Source of the DNA: Nitrososphaerales archaeon
Lineage (GTDB): Archaea > Thermoproteota > Nitrososphaeria > Nitrososphaerales > JACAEJ01
Length of the DNA stretch: 42,814 nt
Assembly: GCA_013388925.1 (NCBI GenBank)
Contig: JACAEJ010000041.1
Span: 1-42,814 of the forward strand
Direction of reading: 5' to 3'
Below, piece after piece: positions 24,094 to 32,133 of the stretch. Below the pieces are notes generated by a model. It was not told the origin of the DNA, did not search any database, and worked only from the letters and a program-made list of their open reading frames with translations. The position numbers and the translations under genes are program-made. Every line of letters begins with the position of its first letter. The stretch's first letter is position 1.

Positions 24094-24187
24094 GGGGTCG
24101 TGGCCTAGCATGGTATGGCACTGGCCTCGGGCGCCAGAGTCCTTTTAAAAAGGCTGAAGGTCGTGGGTTCAAATCCCACCGACCCCA
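24094..24187 (+). tRNA. tRNA-Pro(CGG) with variable-loop intron
   Basis: Acceptor GGGGTCG/CGACCCC with discriminator A; D arm GCCTAGCATGGTATGGC; anticodon stem CTGGC/GCCAG closed on loop CTCGGGC (anticodon CGG, proline); T arm GTGGGTTCAAATCCCAC. The variable region is 25 nt; taking out 20 nt (24140-24159, TCCTTTTAAAAAGGCTGAAG) near 45/46 leaves AGGTC and a 74-nt body. The intron folds into a CCTTT/AAAGG hairpin. A long variable arm of the Ser/Leu type is excluded by the CGG anticodon. CCA is not encoded. A weak BHB match may differ by a base from the boundaries given. Confidence 0.85.
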
Positions 24188-24200
24188 CCTTGTCCATGAT

Positions 24201-24434
24201 TTAACATGAATCATGCCTAAATAACATCCCGCCAAGAGTTGGCTCTATCTCTGAAGCAACCTTCTTTAGGTTCTTCTGGCATTTCATAGATTACCCCTTA
24301 CCCCTCTTAAAATGATAGTCCATCCCCTCTTTCCTAAACTCTGTCGATATGAAGTGCAATAGGCTTGGGCCAGTCAAGATGCAATGCTGGTCGTAAATGC
24401 TGAATCTTTTAAGATCATTCAATAATTCATTCAC
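24201..24434 (-). pseudogene. Possible small gene, split by a stop
   Basis: The 306-nt gap before iorA holds, on the minus strand, GTG-started MNELLNDLKRFSIYDQHCILTGPSL...YHFKRGKG (24434-24291) ended by TAA, then in the same frame two codons later MKCQKNLKKVASEIEPTLGGMLFRHDSC (24287-24201). Codon choice in both pieces (AAG, GAG, ATA, AGG) resembles the genome. Adding one G to the GGGG before the TAA instead gives another plausible tail (VIYEMPEEPKEGCF...). A TATA-like CTTTTATCATC lies about 25 nt upstream. No family recognised; low confidence that it is expressed. Confidence 0.35.
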
Positions 24435-24437
24435 TCG

Positions 24438-24447
24438 CTATAAATTT
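24438..24447 (+). promoter_or_regulatory. TATA box for iorAB
   Basis: CTATAAATTT about 50 nt before the iorA start; predicted transcript start near 24470 with a short leader. Confidence 0.45.
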
Positions 24448-24493
24448 CGAAGATGATAAAAGGAAGATCAAAGTAATCTATACCGATGGTCTT

Positions 24494-26359
24494 TTGAAGC
24501 AGATACTTCTTAACGAAAATGGTAAGAAAGTAATTCTCCTTGGCAATGAGGCTATCGTTAGAGGTGCCTTGGAGTCTGGCGTTGGTTTTTCTTCCACATA
24601 TCCTGGCACCCCTGCATCAGAAATAGGGGACACATTCGCAGACATTGCGAAGGAGGCTGGCTTGTACTTTGAGTACAGCACGAACGAGAAGGTTGCCTTG
24701 GAGGCTGCTGCGGGAGCTGCCCTTTCTGGAGTTAGATCGATGGTCTCCTTCAAGCAGTACGGGCTGAACGTCTCTTCTGACAGTTTCTTCCCTTTGGCAT
24801 ACGTGGGGGTTAGAGCTGGCATGGTCATAGTAGTGGCAGATGATCCTAACTGCTGGAGTAGCGCCCAATCGGAGCAGGATAGTCGGTACTATGCTCGGCT
24901 TGCACACATGCCAATGCTAGAGCCTGCAGATTCACAAGAGTGTAAGGACTTTACAAAGATAGCCTTTGATCTATCCGAGAAATTCGACATTCCCATCCTT
25001 TTGAGGACTACGACAAGAGTTAATCATGGACGAGGGGTTGTTACTCTTGGCAGAATAGTTGAAGGGAGAAAAAGAGGCGAGTTTAAGAAGGACTCGATAA
25101 AGTTCAGGAACTTCCCTCCATACATCATGGGAACTCATGAAGAGCTACACAAAAAGTTAGATGAGATAAGGAAGATCTCAGAGGAGATCCATATAAACTT
25201 CTCTTTGAACGAAGATTCAAGGAGCGATTTGGGGATAGTAACTTCTGGTGTGGCCTTCAACTATGTTATCGATGCCTTGCAAGATCTAAAGTTGGATCTA
25301 TCCGTCTTGAAATTAGGATTGACTTACCCTGCCCCAGAAGATAAGATAAGAAGTTTCATAGGAAATCTTGAATCCGTTCTTGTCGTTGAAGAAATCGAGC
25401 CGATTCTCGAAGAAAGTATGAGCGCTCTAGCAAAGGATGTGAACCCAGAATTGAGGTTGTATGGAAAGAAGAATGGGCATCTGCCAAGGTCTGGTGAACT
25501 TAAGGAATGGCACGCGCTACTTGCTATTAGCAAGATAACTGGGATCAAATCGCAATACAACCCTATTGCTCAAAAGGAAGAGTACAAGAAGTTGAATATA
25601 GCGAGGAGACTTCCTCTTATGTGTCCAGGTTGTCCCCATAGGGCCTCATTCTTCGCAACAAAGTCAGTAGTAGGAGATGATGCTGTATTCGGTGGGGATA
25701 TAGGCTGCTATATTTTGGGAATGTATCCTCCCTTTGAGACTCAAGATTTCGTATTCTCCATGGGTGCCAGCCAAGGGCTGATTCATGGCATCAAAAAAGT
25801 CAGCGATCAGAAGGCCATAGCCTTCATAGGCGATTCGACCTTCTTTCACGCCGGAATTCCGGGCTTGATAAACATAGTCTATAACAGGTCCAATCCTTTG
25901 ATAATAGTCCTTGACAACAGAGCGACAGCGATGACAGGGCATCAGCCACATCCTGGAGTTGGCATAACTGGGATGGGGAAGAAGAGCAAGGTCATCAATA
26001 TAGAGGATGTGGTAAGGGCGTGTGGTGTTGAAAATGTAATGGTCGTAGATCCTTTCAATATAAAAGAGATGGAAGAGGCAGTTAGAGAATCCTTGCAAAA
26101 AGAAGAGGTTTCTGTGATAGTCGCAAAGAGAGAGTGCCAATTGATTGCTATTAGAAGAAAGAAGAGAGAAGGGGCAATAATGCCAAACTTTGGCATAGAT
26201 CAAAGCAAGTGTGATGGTTGCGGTATATGCTTGTATCAGTTTGGCTGTCCAGCGATATTTATGGAGAATGATAAGTTCTTCATTGACAGAGATCTTTGCA
26301 CAGGTTGTGCAGTCTGCGTTCGTATCTGTCCGAAGAGAGCCATAAGGGCGGTAAGATGA
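24494..26359 (+). CDS. iorA: Indolepyruvate:ferredoxin oxidoreductase, alpha subunit
   Basis: Oxidises aryl pyruvates from aromatic amino-acid breakdown to acyl-CoA and reduced ferredoxin. The N-terminal pyrimidine-binding domain (STYPGTPASEIGDTFADIAKEAGLYFEYSTNEKVALEAAAGAALSG) is followed by a middle domain, the TPP-binding region (CPGCPHRASFFATK, FGGDIGCYILGMYPPFETQ, GDSTFFHAGIPGLINIVYNRSNPLIIVLDNRATAMTGHQPHPG) and a C-terminal ferredoxin domain (CDGCGICLYQFGCPAI, CTGCAVCVRICPKRAI). Full length, 621 aa. TTG start. Its TGA overlaps the iorB ATG (ATGA), so the subunits are translationally coupled. Confidence 0.95.
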   Translation: MKQILLNENGKKVILLGNEAIVRGALESGVGFSSTYPGTPASEIGDTFADIAKEAGLYFEYSTNEKVALEAAAGAALSGVRSMVSFKQYGLNVSSDSFFPLAYVGVRAGMVIVVADDPNCWSSAQSEQDSRYYARLAHMPMLEPADSQECKDFTKIAFDLSEKFDIPILLRTTTRVNHGRGVVTLGRIVEGRKRGEFKKDSIKFRNFPPYIMGTHEELHKKLDEIRKISEEIHINFSLNEDSRSDLGIVTSGVAFNYVIDALQDLKLDLSVLKLGLTYPAPEDKIRSFIGNLESVLVVEEIEPILEESMSALAKDVNPELRLYGKKNGHLPRSGELKEWHALLAISKITGIKSQYNPIAQKEEYKKLNIARRLPLMCPGCPHRASFFATKSVVGDDAVFGGDIGCYILGMYPPFETQDFVFSMGASQGLIHGIKKVSDQKAIAFIGDSTFFHAGIPGLINIVYNRSNPLIIVLDNRATAMTGHQPHPGVGITGMGKKSKVINIEDVVRACGVENVMVVDPFNIKEMEEAVRESLQKEEVSVIVAKRECQLIAIRRKKREGAIMPNFGIDQSKCDGCGICLYQFGCPAIFMENDKFFIDRDLCTGCAVCVRICPKRAIRAVR

Positions 26360-26949
26360 AAGAATTCAATATAATCATCACAGGCGTAGGAGGGCAGGGA
26401 GTGCTGACGCTAACGAACGTAATAACTTGGTCTGCCCTAAAGGAAGGATTAGATGTTAAGGCATCCGAATTGCATGGCTTGGCTCAAAGAAGTGGGGCAA
26501 TAGCTTGCCATGTCAGGTTTGGTAATAGGATATACTCCCCACTGGTCTTGGAAGGGAAGGCAGATTTGATATTTGGATTGGAGCCGTTGGAGGCTTTGCG
26601 CTCATGCTACTTTGGCTCAAGGAACAGAACCATATTCTTGGTGAACACTCATAGAGTGATTCCATCTTCGATCTTTATCACCAAAGAAGAGTACCCATCC
26701 TTGAGCTACATAGTCAAAGCTCTGCGACCCTTTTCAGACAAGGTGATCACACTGGACGCATCTGAGGTGGCAAAGAATGGGACAGGAGATGTTGTGATGG
26801 CCAATATGTATATGCTGGGCTACGCTTGTGCTAAGAACTTGATTCAATTGAAGAAAGAATCCATTTTGGATGGGATGAAAGAAGTTATTCCTGAAAGGCA
26901 TATCAAATCTAATATCAGAATCTTGAATCTCGGGTTTAAAGCCAAGTGA
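26356..26949 (+). CDS. iorB: Indolepyruvate:ferredoxin oxidoreductase, beta subunit
   Basis: Gamma-type POR domain that partners IorA: FNIIITGVGGQGVLTLTNVITWSALKEGLDVKASELHGLAQRSGAIACHVRFG is diagnostic. I take the ATG at 26356 that overlaps the iorA stop; the track's start at 26296 lies inside the iorA ferredoxin domain. Length 197 aa matches the family. The heterodimer would supply low-potential ferredoxin in an anaerobe using amino acids. Confidence 0.94.
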   Translation: MKEFNIIITGVGGQGVLTLTNVITWSALKEGLDVKASELHGLAQRSGAIACHVRFGNRIYSPLVLEGKADLIFGLEPLEALRSCYFGSRNRTIFLVNTHRVIPSSIFITKEEYPSLSYIVKALRPFSDKVITLDASEVAKNGTGDVVMANMYMLGYACAKNLIQLKKESILDGMKEVIPERHIKSNIRILNLGFKAK

Positions 26950-26986
26950 AAGATATTGAATCAAGCGTTCAATCCTTAACAGAAAG

Positions 26987-26995
26987 CTATAAAAG
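26987..26995 (+). promoter_or_regulatory. TATA box for DUF1512 gene
   Basis: GCTATAAAA about 35-40 nt before the ATG at 27029. Confidence 0.5.
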
Positions 26996-27028
26996 AGTAA
27001 AATCATTCGTTTTTAGTAGTCAAGCGGG

Positions 27029-28147
27029 ATGGTACTATTCGAATTGCTACAGGTAGGCCTCTTAGGAGATCAGTCATGGCTAAGTCTCTTGATATTCTGG
27101 GTACCCTTTATCATCCTTATATTTTATGGGCAACGCATACAGATGTGGACGGCTCTAAGTCAAATTTCTCGTGATTTGAACAAACTCAAACTCATGAGGG
27201 AGAAATCGAGAAAGGAGGCCATAGACTTTGTGGTCAATTTCAACAAAACTCAGGATAATGTTACCGAAAAGATAGACCAGTTCCTGGATTACTTCACCCT
27301 CCTTCCAGTGGACCTAGATCCTGCCGGCATCATAAAGAAGATAGAGCACATAATGAACGTAAGGGACGATAGGGTAAGAGCTGAGATCAAGCGTCTTATC
27401 CCATCTGCTTCAGACATTCAAGACAGCAATGTAGAGAACATCTTGGAGGTGGCTACGGCTCTGAACCTCATCTATAAAGTGGTTAGACACTACTACCTTC
27501 TCGGCAAGAAGACCATGAGCCTATATTATGTGGTTCAACTTCAGATGGCCCTACCTATAATACTTCAAGAGGCTGAAGCTCTGATGGGCGCTATAGACGC
27601 CTTCAAACTATCTCAACCCATAGGAGACGGAATAGGAGCCATGGTGGTGGGGAAGATGATGGCCGATAGAGAGAAGAGGGTCATAGCAAAGGATACGATA
27701 ATTAGCGAAATGGAGTATAAGGGAAGAAAACTCTACCTGATCAAGGCAGAAGGGCCTGGAGGGAATGTTGGACAGCCAGGAAATGCTATGACTCGTTTTA
27801 TCGAAGAGATGGGGACAAAGGTAGATGCCATAATAATGATCGATGCAGCCCTGAAGCTCGAAGGGGAGAAGACCGGGGAGGTAGCGGAGGGCGTTGGAGC
27901 CATAATAGGAGGGATAGGTGTTGATAGGTTCAAGATAGAGGAGGTGGCCTCAAAGCATAACATCCCCCTCTATGCTATAGCAGTAAAACAGTCCATAGTC
28001 GAAGCCATATCTGTAATGAAAAAGGAAATAGCTGAAACTATGGACAAGGCCACAGGGATCATAAATAGAGTAATAGAGGAGAAGACGAAGGAAGGGGATA
28101 GGGTAGTAATAGTTGGCGTCGGCAACACTGTAGGCATCTCACAATGA
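27029..28147 (+). CDS. DUF1512 membrane-anchored protein
   Basis: One N-terminal transmembrane segment (LSLLIFWVPFIILIFYG, about residues 18-34) and a long cytoplasmic body: a helical part (LNKLKLMREKSRKEAIDFVVNFNKTQDNVTEKIDQFLDYFTLLPVDLDPAGIIKKIEHI), then a globular part with KAEGPGGNVGQPGNAMTRFIEEMGTKVDAIIMIDAALKLEGEKTGEVAEGVGAIIGGIGVDRFKIEE. This matches the archaeal DUF1512 family, widespread in Thaumarchaeota and Bathyarchaeota; function unknown. A small Zn-ribbon gene follows 6 nt later. Confidence 0.85.
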   Translation: MVLFELLQVGLLGDQSWLSLLIFWVPFIILIFYGQRIQMWTALSQISRDLNKLKLMREKSRKEAIDFVVNFNKTQDNVTEKIDQFLDYFTLLPVDLDPAGIIKKIEHIMNVRDDRVRAEIKRLIPSASDIQDSNVENILEVATALNLIYKVVRHYYLLGKKTMSLYYVVQLQMALPIILQEAEALMGAIDAFKLSQPIGDGIGAMVVGKMMADREKRVIAKDTIISEMEYKGRKLYLIKAEGPGGNVGQPGNAMTRFIEEMGTKVDAIIMIDAALKLEGEKTGEVAEGVGAIIGGIGVDRFKIEEVASKHNIPLYAIAVKQSIVEAISVMKKEIAETMDKATGIINRVIEEKTKEGDRVVIVGVGNTVGISQ

Positions 28148-28153
28148 TTCTTC

Positions 28154-28390
28154 ATGAGGGTAAAGAATTTATTAACAGTTGATGAAATCGCTATGAGCTT
28201 TATGAGCAACCTAAAAGGGCGTCAAAAGTCAAGAGTCTCCACCATCGAGGAGTGCCTCTCTTGCGGCCAAAAGACGAAGAGGGCCTTTCAGTCTGGGGAT
28301 TTTGTATACAAGGCGGGAGGGGAGTGCACCAAGTGCAAGGGGAAGACGAAGATAGTTATGATATACGGCGAGAAGGTAGAGGAAAAGTAA
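28154..28390 (+). CDS. Small Zn-ribbon protein
   Basis: 78 residues with one zinc ribbon, CLSCGQKTKRAF...GECTKCKGKTKIVMIYG (Cys pairs about 25 apart), behind a short basic helix (VDEIAMSFMSNLKGRQKSR). It lies 6 nt after DUF1512 on the same strand and is probably co-transcribed. No specific family is recognised; it could bind nucleic acid or a protein partner. Confidence 0.7.
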   Translation: MRVKNLLTVDEIAMSFMSNLKGRQKSRVSTIEECLSCGQKTKRAFQSGDFVYKAGGECTKCKGKTKIVMIYGEKVEEK

Positions 28391-28471
28391 TATTTTATCA
28401 TAGGTAGAGAAAGCGTTTCTGGTCAAAAGATGTTTATTAGACACCGTAATTCAGGATGGTCGTGACCTTTT

Positions 28472-29206
28472 TTGGTGGAGGTAGAGATAAGAGAGTTCAA
28501 GAGGATGAAGTTGGATGGAGCCACCGTGATAGACGGCTTTCCTAGCGTTGGACTGGTGAATACCATCGCTGCCAACTACCTCGTGGCCATGCTTAATCTG
28601 GACCAGGTAGCGGCGCTGGACTCCGATCGCTTTCCAGCCGTATCCATGATCTATGCCAGTAAGCCCAAGTTCCCTGCCAGAATATATGCGAGCGAGGAAT
28701 CGAAGATAGTAGTATTCTTATCCGAGTTCAGAATTCAGCCACATCTCTATAGACCTTTGGCAAAGACTCTATTGAACTGGTCCAAAGAACAAGATTGCTC
28801 ACTAATTATATCTCCTGTGGGATTTCCCGCAGAGCTCTTTCCAGTGGGCGAAGAGCTTTCTGTGCAAGGCGTTGGGAGCACAGATAGAGCTAGAGAGAGA
28901 ATAATCTCAAACGGTATGAAGCAACTGAGCTTTGGGATGATACCGGGAATATCTGGTCAGCTCTTAAACGAGGGGAGATGGGCCGACTTTGATGTGATAG
29001 CCCTCACAGTACCCATCCAACCAGACATTCCCGAAGTCAAAGCTGCTGTAAGGGCTGTAGAAGCGATAGACAAGCTAGTCCCAGAGATCGAAATAGATAT
29101 CGCTTCTCTCGACCAAGAGGCTGAGAGGATAGCAGAGAGGCTGAGCGCCCTTCGTAGACAAGCCAAGCCTATAGAGTCTCAACCTCCATGGGGAGTGTAC
29201 GAGTAA
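28472..29206 (+). CDS. PAC2-family proteasome assembly chaperone
   Basis: PAC2 domain: VDGFPSVG-like entry (ATVIDGFPSVGLVNTIAANYLVAMLNLDQVAALDSDRFPAVSMIYASKPKFPARIYAS), the IISPVGFPAE strand and GMIPGISGQLLNEG core, then a C-terminal helix pair (VKAAVRAVEAIDKLVPEIEIDIASLDQEAERIAERLSALRRQ). Archaeal PAC2 proteins are related to eukaryotic Pba1/Pba2 and some assist 20S proteasome assembly. Start TTG 28472 or GTG 28475; a TATA-like GTTTATTAG lies about 38 nt upstream. Confidence 0.85.
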   Translation: MVEVEIREFKRMKLDGATVIDGFPSVGLVNTIAANYLVAMLNLDQVAALDSDRFPAVSMIYASKPKFPARIYASEESKIVVFLSEFRIQPHLYRPLAKTLLNWSKEQDCSLIISPVGFPAELFPVGEELSVQGVGSTDRARERIISNGMKQLSFGMIPGISGQLLNEGRWADFDVIALTVPIQPDIPEVKAAVRAVEAIDKLVPEIEIDIASLDQEAERIAERLSALRRQAKPIESQPPWGVYE

Positions 29207-29276
29207 AACGACTATACCTGATCAGACTGGTGTCGTCACTAGGATTTGAACTTGGTTTACTACTTAATAATCATAA

Positions 29277-29289
29277 AAATATTTAAGGC
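29277..29289 (+). promoter_or_regulatory. TATA box for tRNA-Gly
   Basis: AAAATATTTAAGG is centred about 30 nt before the tRNA 5' end. Confidence 0.55.
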
Positions 29290-29312
29290 GTAAAACTAAG
29301 AGTGACAGTTGT

Positions 29313-29423
29313 GCGGTGGTCGTCTAGCCTGGTCTAGGACATCAGCCTGCCAACATTTGGGCGGACCGCTGGTAGCCCGGGAGATCACATCTTGATCCGG
29401 GAATTCAAATCCCGGCCACCGCA
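29313..29423 (+). tRNA. tRNA-Gly(GCC) with introns at 37/38 and 53/54
   Basis: Acceptor GCGGTGG/CCACCGC, discriminator A; D arm GTCTAGCCTGGTCTAGGAC; anticodon stem TCAGC/GCTGG. The loop CTGCCA...C gives anticodon GCC after removal of a 14-nt intron (29353-29366) at the canonical 37/38 site. The T arm only folds if a further 22 nt (29382-29403, AGATCACATCTTGATCCGGGAA) is removed at 53/54, joining CCGGG to TTCAAAT-CCCGG. The intron itself ends with a second CCGGG copy, which could pair with the same 3' strand and mislead a scan. Mature body 75 nt; CCA not encoded. Confidence 0.87.
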
Positions 29424-29588
29424 CTCTGACCATTAAGTTTTTTATCCTTCTACGTAAACATGAAAGCAAGCCTATTGTGCTCTTTGGTGGAGAGCCTGAA
29501 AAAGAGGATTGAGATGCTATAGGAAAGGGGCATGTGACAAGGATGGAGCTAAAACTGACATATGTAGACACAAGTCCAGCAGGTTGAC
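29424..29588. other. Gap after tRNA-Gly
   Basis: A T-run (AAGTTTTTTATCC, near 29436-29448) directly follows the tRNA and may terminate it. Otherwise only very short ORFs (20 codons or fewer) are present and I see no supported gene. Confidence 0.4.
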
Positions 29589-30836
29589 CTAAACCAAGAA
29601 TCCCAGATTGTATTCGATCGTAAGAACCAAGATGGAGATAAGAATCGTTAACGTTGTGACAATAACACCCGCCCTTAGGAACTCCTTGAAATTCACTCTT
29701 ACCCCTTTCTTCTCTGCTTCCTCTGCAACTATTATATTCGCAATAGCGCCTATTAGGGTAGCATTCCCACCTAAAGTAGCGCCTGCTGCCAAGCTTATCC
29801 ACAACACATTGCCTTCTATATGCTTGATCAAAGGGATGACGAGCATTGTGAGAGGAACATTGCTGACTATCTGAGAAATCAAAGTACTGAATAGGTTTAA
29901 CGATACAATTCCTTCAAAACTGGGAGTGAAGTTTATCTCATCTAGCAAAGCATTGAAAATGCCAGCTTTTGCAGCACCACCTATGACGACAAAGAGCCCC
30001 ACGAAGAACAGTAGCAAAACCCAGTTGACTCTGCTAATGATCTTGGAGGGTTTGACTCTGGCGAAGAGCAGCATCAAAGCCGAGCCTATCAAAGCTATCA
30101 TGGGTATGTCCAACCTGACATAAGAGCTAAGAAAGAATAGAGCTATTGTGAATAGCAATATTGGAAGAGAGGGTCTAAACTTGAGATGAAAATCGTTCAT
30201 GTTGATAGAGTCGTCAATTCTAGGTGTTCTTTTGTCAAAATCCCTTTTGTAGACAAAACGCATGACAAAAATCAAGACTAGGGTAGAAAGAATCGCGACT
30301 GGGAATAGGTAAAGGAAGAAACTCGTATAGGATATTCCTGAGACTATCCCGATGATCATGTTCTGTGGGTTGCCTGTCATTGTCATGGTGCTTCCCACAT
30401 TGGATGCCATGGCCTCTGCTATCAGATATGGCACTGGATTCTTTATCCCCATCAATCTGCAGGTCTCTATTATCACTGGCGTGAATAACAGGACAACGGT
30501 ATCGTTTACCAAAAAGGCACTGGAGATTCCAGTTGCAACGACTACGACCATCAACAGTCTTTTTGGATTCTTCGCTATCGACATAGATTTTATAGCCAAA
30601 AAGGTAAGAAAACCATCCTCTTCCAAGGTTGCTATGATTATCATCATCCCCAATAGCAAGGCTATAGTGTTGAAGTCGATGGCAGCTATGGCCTCTTGAA
30701 CCGTTAGAACGCCGAAAAGTACCATGAGAATCGCTCCGATGAAGGCTGCAGCGGGTCTGTCTATGTTTACCTTGGGTAGCCTTGTGAATGAAATACCTAT
30801 GTAGGTTGCTATCAGTATGATTAGGGCTACGATCAA
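29589..30836 (-). CDS. Ion permease, ArsB/NhaD/CitMHS superfamily
   Basis: Integral membrane protein of 415 residues with about 11 hydrophobic helices (LIILIATYIGISFTRLP, AFIGAILMVLFGVLTV, IALLLGMMIIIATLEEDGF...). It has the two re-entrant signature regions of the ion transporter superfamily: GISSAFLVNDTVVLLFTPVII and SNVGSTMTMTGNPQNMIIG in the first half, and ISQIVSNVPLTMLVIPLIKH with GATLGGNATLIGAIANIIVAEEA in the second. Substrate could be arsenite, Na+/H+ or a dicarboxylate; no ArsR or ArsC is adjacent. TTG start about 25-30 nt behind a TATA-like GTTTAAATAAG, so probably leaderless. Confidence 0.85.
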   Translation of the reverse strand: MIVALIILIATYIGISFTRLPKVNIDRPAAAFIGAILMVLFGVLTVQEAIAAIDFNTIALLLGMMIIIATLEEDGFLTFLAIKSMSIAKNPKRLLMVVVVATGISSAFLVNDTVVLLFTPVIIETCRLMGIKNPVPYLIAEAMASNVGSTMTMTGNPQNMIIGIVSGISYTSFFLYLFPVAILSTLVLIFVMRFVYKRDFDKRTPRIDDSINMNDFHLKFRPSLPILLFTIALFFLSSYVRLDIPMIALIGSALMLLFARVKPSKIISRVNWVLLLFFVGLFVVIGGAAKAGIFNALLDEINFTPSFEGIVSLNLFSTLISQIVSNVPLTMLVIPLIKHIEGNVLWISLAAGATLGGNATLIGAIANIIVAEEAEKKGVRVNFKEFLRAGVIVTTLTILISILVLTIEYNLGFLV

Positions 30837-30904
30837 TCTTTTGACAGATGAGACGCTGAAATTGCTTATTTAAACCTATTCTACTCTATCGAATCTGAGA
30901 CCCA

Positions 30905-31423
30905 CTATCCTCTTACAACCTTGATTACGTTGAGCATTTGATCGAGCTTTATCACAGATACACCAGTATACTTGCCTATGATCTCAATGAGTACTATCCA
31001 GTCAGGGCTCTCCAAGTTTACGGACCTGTTGATGACATTGGCAACGGCGTGAATTACTTCCAAGCTTGAGAGGCTTGTACGCCTCTTTTCGATAGTGATG
31101 CGAAAAGTATCATTCTCTTCTATTCTTGAAGCAAGGCTCGATACTGCATCTACTATCTTCCCAATATCCGTATCTACAACAGTATCAACAGGTATGAGCC
31201 TTAGCAAATATCTTATCCTAAGTGGATCTTCTACGACAATCTTTCTCAAATCTTCTATGACCTTTATGGGCTGTAAATTAGTCTTGACCACCAATAGCCC
31301 CAGTATTCCAGTCCTCATTACATCTGGCGCTTCATCACTCATCTGGGTCAATAGTGCAAAGAGCTCTGAGGATGCTTTGTGTTCGAGACCACGATGAGTA
31401 GTAGCTATGAGGTTGAACTTCAA
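30905..31423 (-). CDS. THUMP-domain RNA-binding protein
   Basis: 172 residues forming a THUMP domain (NLIATTHRGLEHKASSELFALL at the N-terminus, then VVEDPLRIRYLLRLIPVDTVVDTDIGKIVDAVSSLA...DTFRITIEKRRTSL, ending VLIEIIGKYTGVSVIKLDQM). No methyltransferase or thiouridylase domain follows, as in Tan1-like proteins that assist tRNA acetylation (ac4C). It lies 11 nt downstream of sua5 on the same strand, so two tRNA-modification genes appear co-transcribed. Confidence 0.85.
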   Translation of the reverse strand: MKFNLIATTHRGLEHKASSELFALLTQMSDEAPDVMRTGILGLLVVKTNLQPIKVIEDLRKIVVEDPLRIRYLLRLIPVDTVVDTDIGKIVDAVSSLASRIEENDTFRITIEKRRTSLSSLEVIHAVANVINRSVNLESPDWIVLIEIIGKYTGVSVIKLDQMLNVIKVVRG

Positions 31424-31434
31424 TAAAAGGCCCT

Positions 31435-32055
31435 CTATACGATATGTTCAAGTAAAACCGATGCCTTTAGAGCTCCCTCTCTTATTACGAGAGGATTTTC
31501 ACCTGCCAGATCAATTACCGTTGATTCCTTTCCTAAGGTCGTTGGACCACCATCGATCATAAGATCGAAACCTCTTCCTAACCTCTTTAGAACCTCAGAA
31601 GGGTTTTTGGGAGATTTCAATCCAGATTTGTTGGCACTCGTTCCTACCAAGCTCCCACCACAGAGTTCTATCAACCTCTTCGCTCCCTCATGGTTGGGAA
31701 TTCTTATCCCGAGCTTATCGCTACCACAGGTGAGGATTTTTGGCAAGGCTTCATCCCTCTTTTTGGCTATAATCGTCAAAGGACCTGGCCAGAACTTCGA
31801 CGCCAATCTTATTCCTCTCTCATCGAGTTTCACAAGCCTTCTCACTACGTCCATGCTCGAGCACAAGACGGGAAGGGGTTTACACTTTCTTGATTTTAGC
31901 TCAAACACCCTATCTATTGCAGATGAATCATATGGGTTACATCCTAGGCCATAGACCGTATCCGTCGGATAGACCACTACCTTGCCCTTCTTGACCATCT
32001 CTGAGGCCTTGATCAGACTCTCTTCATCACACTTGACTATCAATCCCAGTCCCAT
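31435..32055 (-). CDS. sua5: Threonylcarbamoyl-AMP synthase (Sua5/YrdC)
   Basis: Makes threonylcarbamoyl-adenylate from Thr, bicarbonate and ATP for t6A37 of ANN-decoding tRNAs. Family signatures: KGKVVVYPTDTVYGLGCNPYDSSAIDRVFELKSRKCKPLPVL, FWPGPLTII, GIRIPNHEGAKRLIE, GGSLVGTSANKSGL, DGGPTTLGKESTVIDL. At 206 residues it is the short YrdC form without the C-terminal Sua5 domain. ATG start; its TATA is the palindromic one at 32085 shared with the acidic ORF. Confidence 0.93.
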   Translation of the reverse strand: MGLGLIVKCDEESLIKASEMVKKGKVVVYPTDTVYGLGCNPYDSSAIDRVFELKSRKCKPLPVLCSSMDVVRRLVKLDERGIRLASKFWPGPLTIIAKKRDEALPKILTCGSDKLGIRIPNHEGAKRLIELCGGSLVGTSANKSGLKSPKNPSEVLKRLGRGFDLMIDGGPTTLGKESTVIDLAGENPLVIREGALKASVLLEHIV

Positions 32056-32084
32056 AAATAGCTATCAAAAATCTAAATGGCAAT

Positions 32085-32095
32085 CTATATATTTA
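32085..32095. promoter_or_regulatory. Single palindromic TATA box between divergent genes
   Basis: CTATATATTTA reads as a TATA element on both strands: leftwards about 33 nt before the sua5 ATG, and rightwards about 40-45 nt before the GTG of the acidic ORF. It may work as one bidirectional promoter. Confidence 0.45.
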
Positions 32096-32133
32096 TGAAC
32101 TTTAGACAAAAGGAGCGCAACGGGGCGATTTCA

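Noticed and set aside
24094-24187. tRNA-Pro read as a class II (Ser/Leu) tRNA with a long variable arm
   Set aside because: The anticodon loop CTCGGGC gives CGG, which is proline; the extra 20 nt fits an intron that leaves a normal 5-nt variable loop.
25664-26203. Minus-strand 179-aa ORF inside iorA
   Set aside because: Fully inside the TPP-binding half of iorA, with composition typical of a shadow frame (Tyr/His/Ile-rich) and no recognisable domain.
29296-29802. Minus-strand 168-aa ORF through tRNA-Gly and the permease end
   Set aside because: It crosses a tRNA gene and overlaps the permease in another frame, so it is not coding.
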